Shown here one piece after another: positions 51,590 through 61,571 of a DNA stretch of 64,000 nucleotides. The position numbers and the translations under genes were made by a program. The notes under the pieces were generated by a model, which was not told where the DNA came from, ran no database searches, and saw only the letters and a program-made list of their open reading frames with translations. Position 1 is the stretch's first letter; the number at the start of each line of letters is the position of its first letter. Source of the DNA: Pseudomonadota bacterium (GTDB lineage: Bacteria; Pseudomonadota; Alphaproteobacteria; Sphingomonadales; Sphingomonadaceae); the NCBI GenBank assembly GCA_023458055.1, contig JAEXAW010000006.1, positions 1-64,000 on the forward strand, written 5' to 3'.

Positions 51590-52294
51590 TCAGCCCTTTT
51601 TCTGCGGAGCCACGGCAATCCGCACCTTCTCGCCGCTATTCCCCGGAAAGCCGGTGAACATCGCGTCGACCAGGTTCGGCACCAGATAGGTGAGGTCATT
51701 ATCGCGGCTCAGCGCTTCAGCCGAGCCTTCGAACAGGCGTTCCTTGGACCCGGTGCGCTCAATCTGCATCCCAAACTGGCTCTGGTAAACGGTGTAGGCG
51801 CGCACGCCCGAACCCCAACCCGGGCCATAGAGGAACGGATCGTTCCAGCCCATCATATAGGGGCGATAATAGCCCATCGGACGGCCCCAATAACCGCCGC
51901 CCCAGCCCCAGGGACGGCCATAATAAGAGCGGCCCCACGGACCCCAGAACGGGTCATAATCGGAAAAACTATCGCGCACGATGCGCTCGCGGCCCTTGTC
52001 GACGCCATAGTTGATCGTGACCGTAAGATCAGCCGCACCGTCCGCCGCCGGACGATAGCCGAGCGCGGTCATTTTCTGCGTCACCAGACCCGCATAATGT
52101 TGAAATTCAAGGCTCTTGCCCAGTTCCGCATTGGGCGCGGCCACGACAAAGCTCTGTCCTTGCGCCGGCGGCATTTGCTGGAAGCGCTGGACATTGGCCT
52201 GAAACGGGGTCGCGCACGCACCCAGCGTCAACAGCGCAACCGGAGCCGCTGCTCTTGCAACGCGGCCGAGAAGCGTAACGTTCGACATCTTCAT
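51590..52294 (-). CDS. DUF4136 outer-membrane-type lipoprotein
   Basis: A 234-residue lipoprotein: signal peptide with lipobox LLTLGAC (Cys about 27), then a DUF4136 domain (FVVAAPNAELGKSLEFQHYA, ADLTVTINYGVDKG). An aromatic, Gly/Trp/Tyr-rich insertion (WGPWGRSYYGRPWGWGGGYW) sits in the middle. Start at ATG 52294, after AAAGGG; a TTG at 52306 is possible. Function unknown; DUF4136 proteins are periplasmic or outer-membrane lipoproteins. Three copies of a TGTAACCTTT motif lie upstream. Confidence 0.88.
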   Translation of the reverse strand: MKMSNVTLLGRVARAAAPVALLTLGACATPFQANVQRFQQMPPAQGQSFVVAAPNAELGKSLEFQHYAGLVTQKMTALGYRPAADGAADLTVTINYGVDKGRERIVRDSFSDYDPFWGPWGRSYYGRPWGWGGGYWGRPMGYYRPYMMGWNDPFLYGPGWGSGVRAYTVYQSQFGMQIERTGSKERLFEGSAEALSRDNDLTYLVPNLVDAMFTGFPGNSGEKVRIAVAPQKKG

Positions 52295-52540
52295 TTTCCC
52301 TTTCAAAGGCGGATGCGCCGATCTTTGCGCGCCATTCGCTTTATCTGTCTGGACCGGAGCCGGAGAAGTCCGGGCGGGGCGACGCGAATGAAACGCTCGA
52401 AGGGCAACCCGAGATGATCTTTTTTTATATATAGGTCGATGAACGGTGTTTGAACAGCGGTGAAGCGAAGCGTTACGCGTTTTGACAAGGAGGTGCGCCG
52501 CGTCCCCCGTTCCACGGCATCAGGCGCCGACCCGCCGTTT

Positions 52541-52630
52541 AAAGGTTACAAAAGACACGGGGTGTAGCATTTTTTGTTCATGCCCTCCTGTAACCTTTAA
52601 GAAAATGCGAGCCTCCCAACTGTAACCTTT
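52541..52630. promoter_or_regulatory. Three TGTAACCTTT motifs
   Basis: AAAGGTTACA at 52541-52550 (inverted), TGTAACCTTT at 52589-52598 and again at 52621-52630. The last two are 32 bp apart. They lie ~250-340 bp upstream of the DUF4136 gene and could be regulator sites; the regulator is unknown. Confidence 0.4.
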
Positions 52631-52702
52631 GCGAATTTTCGCACCTTCCCCGAGCATCTACCGCCACCCTCCCTTTTTTAGCGAGGGCGGCTCCCCCGTC
52701 GC

Positions 52703-52757
52703 ACCCTCCCTTTCAGGAGGGTCAAAAAAGCCGTAGCTTTTTTTAAGGTGGGTATTG
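52703..52757. repeat. Intergenic repeat, copy B (inverted)
   Basis: CACCCTCCCTTTCAGGAGGGTC followed by an AAAAAAGCC...GGCTTTTTTT-like hairpin and GGTGGGTA; the reverse complement matches copy A at 51455-51512 with changes in the loops. Confidence 0.65.
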
Positions 52758-52956
52758 CGCCGTGCCGCCAGCGCCTGACCCACCTTCCGAACCCGCTCCG
52801 CACCTTCGCCCCTCCCTGACGAGGGAGGTGGGGCATAATCCCCGATTCGCCTGACGGAACCGCATCCGGCGCGTGTAGGAAAGCGAAAAAATGAGCTTGG
52901 CGGGCTGGACTTCGCGGGGTGGCGTGGCAGAAGGGCTATCTAACTAAGGGGCAAGC

Positions 52957-55900
52957 ATGAGCCAGACCAATCTGTTCAATCAAAAATATATCAAGAAGCA
53001 GATTGCCGTGGCGCCCGCTCCCGATCCAGCACGACTGGCGGCGTTTCAGGCGTGGGCCAACGACATCGCCCGCGGAGAGATTGCCAAGCATAGCGAAGTG
53101 TCGCTGCATGGTCCCTTTGTGCAAAAAATCCTGGTCGAAGGATTGGGCTATCGCGGCCCCATTGGCTATCAGGATGCCGGATATGACGACTATAATGTAA
53201 CGCAGGAAAAGGGCATCACACGCGGCTCGGTCGATGTCGCCATCGGTAACTTCACACAGGGCGAAGGCCGCATTCTCGCGCCATTTGAGCTGAAAGGCGC
53301 AGACACCAAAAATCTCGACGCGATCATGCCGGGCCGTGCCAAGACGCCGGTCGATCAGGCCTGGGAATATGCTAACAACAATGTCGGCAGCAAATGGGTG
53401 TTGGTGTCCAACTATCTTGAAATCCGGCTCTACAGCTATGGCGAAGGCCGGACGGTTTACGAAAGCTTCGACCTCAAGCGTCTCCATGAGCTGCAAGAAT
53501 TTGCACGCATCCAGTTGCTGCTTTCCGCCGAAAGCCTGCTCAGCGGCAAAACGACCGAGCTGCTGGCCGAAAGCAAGCGCGAAAACAAGGACATCACCAA
53601 TCGCCTTTATGAAGATTATAAAGGCCTGCGCGCCAGCCTGATCGACGAAGTGCGGCGCGAACGACCGGAGATGGACCCGCTTGAAGCGATCCGGTTGGGG
53701 CAAAAAATCCTCGACCGCGTGCTATTCGTCGCTTTTGCCGAAGATAATGGCCTGCTCCCGCCCAAAATTTTGGAAAAGGCGTTTGAAACCAGCAACCCGT
53801 TTGCGCCGGCGCCGGTGTGGGATAATTTCAAAGGGCTGTTCCGCGCCATCGACGAAGGCAGTCCGCCGATGCAGGTGCCGCGCTATAATGGCGGCCTGTT
53901 CGCGCCCGATGACCGCATCAACGCGCTCGCGGTGCCCGATCATATTTGCGAACAGTTCAAGGCTCTGTCGGAATATGATTTCGCGTCTGAAGTCTCGGTC
54001 ACGGTGCTGGGGCATATTTTTGAACAATCTATCGCCGATGTGGAACAATTGCAGGCCGAAGCGCGCGGCGAGGTGGTGGAGGCCAAAAAAGCCAGCGGCA
54101 CCAGCGGACGGCGCAAGCGTGATGGCGTGGTCTATACTCCCGATTATATTGCGCGCTTCATTGTCGAGCAGACCTTGGGCACCCATTGCCGCGAGATTTT
54201 CAGCGCCCTGTTGGCGCTTCATGCCAAGAAGGGTGCCAGTGCCGATGATGAAGCGATAGCGTGGAAATCCGACAAGGATGAAAAAGCCTTCTGGCACGCC
54301 TATCGGGATCGCATCGCCAAGCTGCGCATCGTTGATCCGGCTTGCGGATCGGGCGTGTTTCTGGTGATGGCGTTTGATTGGCTCAAGGCCGAACTGACCC
54401 GCTGCAATCTGCGCCTGTTCGATTTGGGCGAAGCAAGATTGGGCGATCCCGACAGCGAAATTCTCACCCACAATCTGTTCGGCGTCGATGTGAACGAAGA
54501 AAGCGTCGAGATCGCCAAACTGTCGCTGTGGATCAAGACCGCGCGCCACGGCAAAGTGCTCGACAGCCTCGATGACAATATCCGCGTCGGCGACAGCCTG
54601 ATCGAAGATTCCAGCTTCGCCTATCGCAGCCATGGTTTTGTCTGGAAGGAAGCCTTTGCGGATATCTTCGCCGAAGGCGGGTTCGACGTGGTGCTGGGCA
54701 ATCCGCCTTATGTGCGGATGGAATTATTGAAGGCGCTCAAACCCTATCTCGCAAAGCGCTTCGAAGTGGTTTCGGACCGCGCCGACCTTTACGCCTATTT
54801 CTTTGAACGCGGCATCAAGCTCCTCAAACCGGGCGGGCGGCTGGGTTATATTTCCTCCAGCACTTTCTTCAAAACCGGGTCGGGTGAGCCGCTGCGTAAT
54901 TTCCTGCGCACCAAGGCCACCTTGGAGGTCATCGTCGATTTTGGCGACCACCAGATTTTTGAAGGCGTGACGACCTATCCGGCGATTTTGGTGATGCGCG
55001 CTGGAGCCCCACCTAAAGAGCATGAGCTTCACTTCTGGAACATCGCCACACTCCCCACGGAAAATTTTGCAGAAGCCTTCAAGGAGCATGCGCAAGTCTA
55101 TCCGCAAAGCGCTTTGGGCAGCGGTTCATGGGAGTTGGAGAATAACGATCTGAGAGCGTTACGGGAAAAAATCGTCGCGGGGCGAAAGACACTGAAGGAT
55201 GTGTATGGTCCTGCTTGTCGCGGTATCGTTACTGGCCTCAATGAAGCCTTTGTGATCGACACGCCGACAAAAGACAGGCTGGTCGCCGAAGATCCGCGTT
55301 CCGCCGAATTGTTGAAGCCGTTCTTGGAAGGCAAGGATTTGAAGCGCTGGCGGGCCGAACCACGCGGGCTATGGATTATCTACATCCCTAAGAATCGCAT
55401 CAAGATCGATGATTATCCGGCGATCAAGGAATGGCTGCTACCTTTCAAATCAGCATTGGAAAAACGGGCGACAAAGCAAGAATGGTTTGAGTTGCAGCAG
55501 GCTCAAGAGGCCTACTTAGGTTATTTTGAAGGCAATAAAGTCGCGTACGCCGAGTTTTCTGCTCAAAATTTATTCAGTCGTGACGTCGGTCATTTTCTCA
55601 ATAACAAATGCTATTTTGTTCCATCTGATGACGTTTGGTTGCGTGCATTTCTAAACTCTTCGTCATTCTGGTTCTGCGTCACTGCGGAGAGCGTCGCTGT
55701 TAGGGGCGCCTTTTTCCAAATGCACTCACAGTTTGTTGAGCGTGCGCCCATCCCCGACGCCACCGATGCCCAAAAGGCGGAACTCGCCGCACTCGCCGAA
55801 CGGGCGCAGGCGGCCGCGGAGGAGCGTTACACGCTTCAGCAAGAGGTCGCGCGGCGGATTCCCGATCTGGCCTCTGCGGACGTCAAGCTTTCGACCAAAC

Positions 55901-56142
55901 TTAAAGAATGGTGGACGCTGCCCGACTTTGCCGCCTTCCAGCGCGAGGTCAAAAAGACCCTCAAGGCCGATATTCCCTTGAAGGAACGCAATGACTGGGA
56001 AAGCTGGATGGGCGATAATCGCGCGCGCATCAACGCGCTGACCGCCGAAATCAAAGGGATTGAGGACGAGATCAACGCCAAAGTTTATGCGCTGTTCGAA
56101 TTGACGCCGGACGAAATCGCCTTGCTTGAGGCCAATATCTAG
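52957..56142 (+). CDS. Type IIG restriction-modification enzyme (Eco57I-like)
   Basis: A 1061-residue single-chain restriction-methylation enzyme. The N-terminal PD-(D/E)XK-like nuclease is in GSVDVAIGNF...ILAPFELKGAD. The N6-adenine methyltransferase has DPACGSGVFLVMAF (motif I), GVDVNEESVEIAKLSLW and the catalytic NPPYVRME (motif IV). The C-terminal ~400 residues hold the target-recognition domain (RGIVTGLNEAF, LKPFLEGKDLKRW) typical of the group. Such enzymes cut a fixed distance from the site and methylate one strand. The gene ends 4 bp before the convergent trpS and its composition is closer to the chromosome than the PARIS-like genes. Confidence 0.9.
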   Translation: MSQTNLFNQKYIKKQIAVAPAPDPARLAAFQAWANDIARGEIAKHSEVSLHGPFVQKILVEGLGYRGPIGYQDAGYDDYNVTQEKGITRGSVDVAIGNFTQGEGRILAPFELKGADTKNLDAIMPGRAKTPVDQAWEYANNNVGSKWVLVSNYLEIRLYSYGEGRTVYESFDLKRLHELQEFARIQLLLSAESLLSGKTTELLAESKRENKDITNRLYEDYKGLRASLIDEVRRERPEMDPLEAIRLGQKILDRVLFVAFAEDNGLLPPKILEKAFETSNPFAPAPVWDNFKGLFRAIDEGSPPMQVPRYNGGLFAPDDRINALAVPDHICEQFKALSEYDFASEVSVTVLGHIFEQSIADVEQLQAEARGEVVEAKKASGTSGRRKRDGVVYTPDYIARFIVEQTLGTHCREIFSALLALHAKKGASADDEAIAWKSDKDEKAFWHAYRDRIAKLRIVDPACGSGVFLVMAFDWLKAELTRCNLRLFDLGEARLGDPDSEILTHNLFGVDVNEESVEIAKLSLWIKTARHGKVLDSLDDNIRVGDSLIEDSSFAYRSHGFVWKEAFADIFAEGGFDVVLGNPPYVRMELLKALKPYLAKRFEVVSDRADLYAYFFERGIKLLKPGGRLGYISSSTFFKTGSGEPLRNFLRTKATLEVIVDFGDHQIFEGVTTYPAILVMRAGAPPKEHELHFWNIATLPTENFAEAFKEHAQVYPQSALGSGSWELENNDLRALREKIVAGRKTLKDVYGPACRGIVTGLNEAFVIDTPTKDRLVAEDPRSAELLKPFLEGKDLKRWRAEPRGLWIIYIPKNRIKIDDYPAIKEWLLPFKSALEKRATKQEWFELQQAQEAYLGYFEGNKVAYAEFSAQNLFSRDVGHFLNNKCYFVPSDDVWLRAFLNSSSFWFCVTAESVAVRGAFFQMHSQFVERAPIPDATDAQKAELAALAERAQAAAEERYTLQQEVARRIPDLASADVKLSTKLKEWWTLPDFAAFQREVKKTLKADIPLKERNDWESWMGDNRARINALTAEIKGIEDEINAKVYALFELTPDEIALLEANI

Positions 56143-56146
56143 GCTG

Positions 56147-57154
56147 TTACCCGAACAGCCCCATGGCGGCTTGCATGGCTTCCAGTTGCGGCTTGGCTAA
56201 TGCGCGGGCGCGGGTGGCACCTTGTTCTAACGCGGCGTCGATCGCGGCGTGGTCGGCGCGGAGCGCGGTGAAGCGCTCGCGGATGGGGCGCAAGGCTTCG
56301 ACCACCACCTCGGCGAGCGCGGGTTTGAACGCGCCAAAGCCTTGGCCGGCGAAGCGCGCACACACCGCGTCCGCCTCTTCGCCGCTCAAGGCGGCATAGA
56401 TGCCGACGAGGTTCCGAGCTTCGGGACGGTCGGCGAGTTCGGCATAGGTCGCGGGGAGCAATTCGGGGTCGCTCTTGGCCTTTTTGATTTTGGCCGCAAT
56501 CGCATCATCATCATCGACGAGGTTGATCCGCGCCATGTCGGACGGGTCGGATTTCGACATTTTCGCGGTGCCATCGCGCAAGCTCATGATCCGCGCGGCG
56601 GTCTTGGGGATCATCGGCGCGGGCAGGGTGAACAGCTCGACGCCATAATCCTGGTTGAACTTGATCGCGATATCGCGCGCGAGCTCGAGATGCTGCTTCT
56701 GGTCATCGCCGACCGGCACATGGGTCGCGTTATAGAGCAGCACATCGCCCGCCATCAGCACCGGATAGGTATAAAGCCCGACGCTCGCGCCTTCGCGGTT
56801 CTTGCCCGACTTTTCCTTGAACTGGGTCATGCGGTTGAGCCAGCCCACCCGCGCGACGCAGGAGAGGAGCCAGGCAATCTCGCTATGTTCGGGAACGCGG
56901 GTCTGGTTGAACAGGATCGATTTTGCCGGGTCAATCCCGCAGGCGATCAGCGCGGCGGCCATATCGCGCACATTTTCGCGCATCTCCTGAGGGGTTGCAA
57001 ACACCGTGATCGCGTGGAGATCGGCGAGGAAGAACAGGCACTCATTGCCCGCAGCGGCAAGCTCGTCCTGCATTTCGACCCATTGCTTGATCGCCCCCAG
57101 ATAATTGCCGAGGTGGAGATTGCCGGTGGGCTGGATGCCGGAGACGACGCGCAT
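56147..57154 (-). CDS. trpS: Tryptophanyl-tRNA synthetase
   Basis: A 335-residue class I tRNA synthetase charging tRNA-Trp. The HIGH-type motif is in GIQPTGNLHLGNYLGA, and the KMSKS loop in TAKMSKSDPSD. LYTYPVLMAGDVLLYNATHVPVGDDQKQH is preserved (shown in part: PVGDDQKQHLEL). It is 7 bp downstream of murJ on the same strand and probably co-transcribed. Confidence 0.95.
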   Translation of the reverse strand: MRVVSGIQPTGNLHLGNYLGAIKQWVEMQDELAAAGNECLFFLADLHAITVFATPQEMRENVRDMAAALIACGIDPAKSILFNQTRVPEHSEIAWLLSCVARVGWLNRMTQFKEKSGKNREGASVGLYTYPVLMAGDVLLYNATHVPVGDDQKQHLELARDIAIKFNQDYGVELFTLPAPMIPKTAARIMSLRDGTAKMSKSDPSDMARINLVDDDDAIAAKIKKAKSDPELLPATYAELADRPEARNLVGIYAALSGEEADAVCARFAGQGFGAFKPALAEVVVEALRPIRERFTALRADHAAIDAALEQGATRARALAKPQLEAMQAAMGLFG

Positions 57155-57161
57155 GGATGGA

Positions 57162-58772
57162 TCAGCTTTCTGAAGGTTGCGGGGGTGGGGCAGGCTGGCG
57201 GCGCAGCGCAGCCTTCAATTCGCCTAGCGTATAGGCGCGGAATAGGAAAGTGGCAATGATATAGACGATCAGCCCCGCGCCGCAGAGGATCGACAGCGCA
57301 ATCACCCGGGCGACAAGGTGCCCCGTCATATGCGGCGCGGCGATGGGGTTCAGCAACCACAAGGCCACACCCATCGCGGCGGCGGCGAGGATGATGCGGA
57401 TGGCTTTCCCCATGAAACGGCTGTCAAAGCGGAACTGCCCGCGCTTGTGCAGCACTGCATAGAGCAACGCCACATTGACCCACGCTGCAACCGCGGTCGA
57501 GATACCGATGCTGGTGACGCCCTGCTTCAACCCGATAATCAGGACGAGATTAAGCGCGAGATTGACCAGCATCGCAATGATCGCGAGCCGCACCGGCGTC
57601 TTGGTATCCGCGCGCGCATAAAAGCCCGGCGTCAGCACCTTGGTCAGCACATAGGCGGGGACGCCGAACGAGAAGGCGGCGAGCACCGCGGCAGTCCCGG
57701 CGGTGTCCTTCGCCAGAAACTCGCCATGTTCGAACACGCCGCGCACGATCGGGAAGGCCGAGACGACCAGCGCGACCGCTGCGGGAAGCGAGAGGAATAA
57801 CGCCAATTCCATCGCGCGATTCTGTTGCACGGCCGCTTCCGCCTCCTTGCCGCCGCCGATGAGGCGCGAAAGGGAGGGGAGGATCACCGTGCCGATGCCG
57901 ATGCCGATCAGGCCAAGCGGCAACTGGTTTAACCGGTCGGCATAGTAAATATAGCTGATCGCCCCTTGCGCGAGGAATTGCGCGGCAAGGGCGGTTGAAA
58001 TGACGAGGTTGATCTGGATCGCGCCCTGACCGACGGCCGCAGGGCCGATCAGTTTCAGCATCTCCTTGACCTTGGGGCTGAGGCGCGGGCGACCAAGCTT
58101 CAAATGCACCCCGGCGCGGCGGCATGACCACCACAGCCAGGCGAGTTGCAGCACGCCTGACACCGGAACGGCAATCGCCTGGGTGTACACCGTCTCGACC
58201 GGATTATCGCCGTGGAAAAAGACCAGCGCGACGATCATGCAGATATTGAGGAGGATCGGCGCGGCGGCATTGACCCAAAAGCGGTTGAGGCTGTTCAAAA
58301 TCCCGCCGAGCAGACTCACCACCGATATCAGCGCGAGATAGGGAAAGGTGATGCGCGTCAAATTGACCGCAAGCGCGAACTTGTCCGGCCCGCCATCGGG
58401 AAAGCCGCCGGTAATGGCATAGACAATCGGTACCGCGGCGGCGATGAAGATCAGCGTGAACAGGATCAGGAATGGCACCAGCGCCGACAGCACCTGGCTT
58501 GCAAATTCAAACGCGCGTGCCGCCCCGCTATCCGCATCCTCAAGCTCGCCCTCGGCCATGGTGCGGTTGAACATCGGCACGAACACGGCGGCAAACGCCC
58601 CTTCCGCGAACAGCGCGCGGAAGAGGTTGGGGAGCCGCCATGCCACCTGAAAGGCGTCCGAAGCGAACCCCGCGCCCACATAGGTTGCGGCGAGCATATC
58701 GCGCGCGAGCCCCGCAATGCGGCTCACGAGCGTCAGCCCGCCGATGGTTCCGGTGGCTTTGATGAGGTTCAT
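57162..58772 (-). CDS. murJ: Lipid II flippase MurJ
   Basis: A 536-residue MOP-superfamily protein with about 14 membrane helices that flips lipid II to the periplasm for peptidoglycan synthesis. Seen are the N-terminal LIKATGTIGGLTLVSRIAG and DMLAATYVGAG, WRLPNLFRALFAEGAFAAVF and NRFWVNAAAPILLN. The short cytoplasmic tail is Pro-rich. trpS follows after 7 bp; secB is upstream with a 33-bp gap. Confidence 0.95.
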   Translation of the reverse strand: MNLIKATGTIGGLTLVSRIAGLARDMLAATYVGAGFASDAFQVAWRLPNLFRALFAEGAFAAVFVPMFNRTMAEGELEDADSGAARAFEFASQVLSALVPFLILFTLIFIAAAVPIVYAITGGFPDGGPDKFALAVNLTRITFPYLALISVVSLLGGILNSLNRFWVNAAAPILLNICMIVALVFFHGDNPVETVYTQAIAVPVSGVLQLAWLWWSCRRAGVHLKLGRPRLSPKVKEMLKLIGPAAVGQGAIQINLVISTALAAQFLAQGAISYIYYADRLNQLPLGLIGIGIGTVILPSLSRLIGGGKEAEAAVQQNRAMELALFLSLPAAVALVVSAFPIVRGVFEHGEFLAKDTAGTAAVLAAFSFGVPAYVLTKVLTPGFYARADTKTPVRLAIIAMLVNLALNLVLIIGLKQGVTSIGISTAVAAWVNVALLYAVLHKRGQFRFDSRFMGKAIRIILAAAAMGVALWLLNPIAAPHMTGHLVARVIALSILCGAGLIVYIIATFLFRAYTLGELKAALRRQPAPPPQPSES

Positions 58773-58805
58773 CGCGTGCCCCCGCTCACGCAGCTGCCGT
58801 CAGGA

Positions 58806-59315
58806 TCAGGCGTTACCCGCCGGAGCTTCGGCGCCGGTGGCTTCTGCCTGCATCGCTTCCTGCTGCTGCAGATACATGCCGGCAAAGTCGATCGGATCGA
58901 GCAGCAGCGGTGCAAAACCGCCATCGCGGGTCGCATCGGCAACGACGCGGCGGGCGAAGGGGAAGAGGATACGCGGCGCTTCGGCGAGCATGAAGGCCTG
59001 GATCTGGTCTTCGGGCACATTGCGCACTGCGAACAGACCGGCGTAGCTCAGGTCAACGATGAAGCCCTTGCCTTCGGGATGGGTCGCGCTGATGTCGATT
59101 TTGAGCACCGATTCATGCACATCTTCGCCGACTTGCTGCGCGCCGATGTTGAACTGGATGTCGACCTGCGGCTGGCTGGTCCATTGGAAAACCATCGGGG
59201 CCGACGGGTTTTCGAACGACAAATCCTTCACATATTGCGAAATCAGGCCGATCTGCGGGGCAGTATCTTCGCCATTGGGCAGGGGAGCGGTGGTTTCCGG
59301 AAGGTCTTCGGCCAT
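58806..59315 (-). CDS. secB: Protein-export chaperone SecB
   Basis: A 169-residue SecB that holds preproteins unfolded and passes them to SecA. Typical stretches are QYVKDLSFENPSAP, VVSDA-like VADATRDGGFAPLLLDPIDF and the C-terminal MYLQQQEA region. ATG 59315 is favoured; a start at 59327 would add four residues. The N-terminus is acidic and the C-terminal tail Ala/Glu-rich. It heads secB-murJ-trpS and is divergent from the Tim44-domain gene. Confidence 0.94.
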   Translation of the reverse strand: MAEDLPETTAPLPNGEDTAPQIGLISQYVKDLSFENPSAPMVFQWTSQPQVDIQFNIGAQQVGEDVHESVLKIDISATHPEGKGFIVDLSYAGLFAVRNVPEDQIQAFMLAEAPRILFPFARRVVADATRDGGFAPLLLDPIDFAGMYLQQQEAMQAEATGAEAPAGNA

Positions 59316-59625
59316 GATCTGTCTCACGTCTTTCTGTGTAAAAACTGCTGCGCCCGAACGGGCAATGGAGGCGCGATTATCAGGAGCGCGCGCGCTTCAC
59401 AACTAAAAGGGGCGGTGCTATCAAGAAAATTACCGCAATATTCACCTTGTGGAAACGTCTGGGTGATTAATCCGGTGAGAAACCGTATTTGAAACTGGGC
59501 AACGGATTGCCTATATATGCGTTTAAGCGCTGAACAGGCGTATTATCCGACTCTGCTTCCTGTTGCAGCGAAACGGAGTCGGGGAATCGGGCGGGAAACT
59601 GCCCAGCGGACGGGAAATAGCGAAT

Positions 59626-60300
59626 ATGAATTCGACGATCATCATCCTTGCAGCTTTGGCAGCCTTCCTCGGCTATCGCCTCTATTCGCTGCTCGGCAAG
59701 CGCACTGGTCATGAACAGGAGCCGATGCTGCCGCGGTCGGAAGCGCGTCCCGAAAGCCGCACCGTGCCGCCGATCAATCATCCGCTGCCTGAAACCGGCC
59801 CGCTCGCGCCCAATGGCGGCTTTGCGCCCGCCGAACTGGTTTATGAACCTGCCGCCGAACGCGGCATCCGCGAACTCCTCTCGGCGGATCGCAATTTCAA
59901 TGTCGGTCAGTTTCTTGATGGCGCAAAAGCGGCCTATCGCATGATTCTCGAAGCCTATTGGACCGGCGACCATGCAACGCTGAAGGCGCTGAGCGACGAT
60001 GATTCCTACGCCGCCTTTGCCGAAGCCATTGCGCAGCGTGAAGCGCGCGGCGAAGTGCTCGACAACCGTCTCGTCGCGATTGAGCGCGCGGTGATCAGCG
60101 ATGCCGAACTTTATCGCGGCCTTGCCCGCATTACGGTGCGGATTGATGCGGATATTGCGGCGGTGACGCGCGACAAGGACGGCAAGGTGCTGGCCGGATC
60201 GCTTACCGATGCCGTTGCAACCCACGACGTTTGGACCTTCTCGCGCAATCTTTCGGACCGCGATCCCAACTGGAAGCTTGACGAAACCGACGAGGCCTGA
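59626..60300 (+). CDS. Tim44/TimA-domain inner-membrane protein
   Basis: A 224-residue protein with an N-terminal transmembrane helix (STIIILAALAAFLGYRLYSL) followed by a polar linker and a Tim44-like domain (about 85-220; FLDGAKAAYRMILEAYWTGD, DVWTFSRNLSDRDPNW). Alphaproteobacterial TimA is the ancestor of mitochondrial Tim44; its bacterial role in the envelope is not settled. ATG 59626 is chosen because it places the helix at the N-terminus. mltA follows 37 bp later. Confidence 0.9.
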   Translation: MNSTIIILAALAAFLGYRLYSLLGKRTGHEQEPMLPRSEARPESRTVPPINHPLPETGPLAPNGGFAPAELVYEPAAERGIRELLSADRNFNVGQFLDGAKAAYRMILEAYWTGDHATLKALSDDDSYAAFAEAIAQREARGEVLDNRLVAIERAVISDAELYRGLARITVRIDADIAAVTRDKDGKVLAGSLTDAVATHDVWTFSRNLSDRDPNWKLDETDEA

Positions 60301-60337
60301 TTCAGCTGTCGCCCGCATAGAAGGAAGGGCGAGGCGC

Positions 60338-61561
60338 ATGGCGAAACCTGGTTTTAATAAGGCGCGGCTGGTTGGAGCCGGACTGATGGCGCTTGCGCTG
60401 TCGGCCTGTGCCGCGACCGTGGTGCCGCCCGCTACGCCGGTTTCGCAACCGCAACAGCCTCAGCCTCAACCTCAACCCACTACACCGACCGCGCCGACGC
60501 CTGCCAATGCGCGCGAGGCTGGCGTCTATGCCGCGCAAAGTTTCGATGCGCTCGGGGTGAGTGCGGACAAGGCCAAGGCGGCGCTGGCCGGATTCGTCGC
60601 GAGTTGCCCTGCGCTGGTCAGACGCACCGACACAAGCGGACTGACCCAAGCCGGGGATTGGGATGAAGCCTGCGCAGCGGGCAAGGCCTTTACCGGTGAT
60701 GCGCGACAGTTTTTCCGCGACCGCTTTACACCGGTTCGTATTGGCGAGGGCAAGGCCTTTGCGACCGGCTATTTTATCCCCGAAATATCGGGATCGCGCA
60801 CGCGTCAGCCGGGCTATGAAACGCCGATCTATAAGGCGCCGTCCGATATCATCCGCGTCGATCTTGGCCAGTTCGAGCCGGAATGGAAAGGCAAGCGCAT
60901 CAGCGGACGCGTGGCGGATGGCAAGTTCATTCCTTATTATAGCCGCGCCGAAATCGTGAATGGCGCGCTGGCAGGGAAGGGGCTCGAACTCGCTTATGCC
61001 GCCGATCCGGTCGAGTTGTTCTTCCTCCATGTCCAGGGCTCGGGCAATTTGAAGCTCCCCGACGGGAGCGTCATGCGCATCGGCTATGATGGCGGCAATG
61101 GCCGCGACTATGTCGGCATCGGCAAGGTATTGAAGGAACGCGGCGCGCTCCAGCCGGGCAAGACCGGAATGCAGGACATCATGGATTATCTGCGTGCCGA
61201 TCCGGTGCGCGGCGCGGCCATCATGGACGAAAATCCAAGCTATATTTTCTTCCGCGAACTCAAAGGCAATGCAGTCGGCTCGCTCGGAACCGAGGTGATC
61301 GGGCGCGTGACGGTCGCGGCTGATCCCAAATTCATTCCGCTCGGCGCGCCGGTGTGGCTCGATCTTGACCGCAATGAAGCCGATGGCCTGTGGGTCGCGC
61401 AAGATACGGGCGGGGCGATCAAGGGCGCCAATCGCGTCGACACTTTCTGGGGCACCGGCACCGAGGCACGCACTATCGCTGGCGGGATGACCGGGCGGGG
61501 CAGCGGGCTTGTCCTGTTGCCCAAGGCGGCCGCTGCCCGTTTGCTTGGCGCTGCACAATAA
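60338..61561 (+). CDS. mltA: Membrane-bound lytic murein transglycosylase A
   Basis: A 407-residue MltA. A lipoprotein signal ends at the lipobox LALSAC, then a Pro/Gln/Thr-rich linker (SQPQQPQPQPQPTTPTAPT), the MltA domain (TGYFIPEISGSRTRQPGYET, FLHVQGSGNLKLPDGS) and the 3D domain (WVAQDTGGAIKGANRVDTFW) with catalytic Asp. It cleaves murein with formation of anhydro-muropeptides during wall turnover. Upstream is the Tim44-domain gene; the Smr gene is 10 bp after it. Confidence 0.94.
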   Translation: MAKPGFNKARLVGAGLMALALSACAATVVPPATPVSQPQQPQPQPQPTTPTAPTPANAREAGVYAAQSFDALGVSADKAKAALAGFVASCPALVRRTDTSGLTQAGDWDEACAAGKAFTGDARQFFRDRFTPVRIGEGKAFATGYFIPEISGSRTRQPGYETPIYKAPSDIIRVDLGQFEPEWKGKRISGRVADGKFIPYYSRAEIVNGALAGKGLELAYAADPVELFFLHVQGSGNLKLPDGSVMRIGYDGGNGRDYVGIGKVLKERGALQPGKTGMQDIMDYLRADPVRGAAIMDENPSYIFFRELKGNAVGSLGTEVIGRVTVAADPKFIPLGAPVWLDLDRNEADGLWVAQDTGGAIKGANRVDTFWGTGTEARTIAGGMTGRGSGLVLLPKAAAARLLGAAQ

Positions 61562-61571
61562 GCGAGCGGAC

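Larger units (their letters stand above)
52295..52956. other. 662-bp intergenic with repeats before the type IIG gene
   Basis: It holds the promoter of the DUF4136 gene, three TGTAACCTTT motifs, the inverted copy of the intergenic repeat (52703-52757) and further ACCCTCCC-type palindromes up to about 52830. No gene is supported. The type IIG start has AAGGGGCAAGC before its ATG. Confidence 0.55.
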
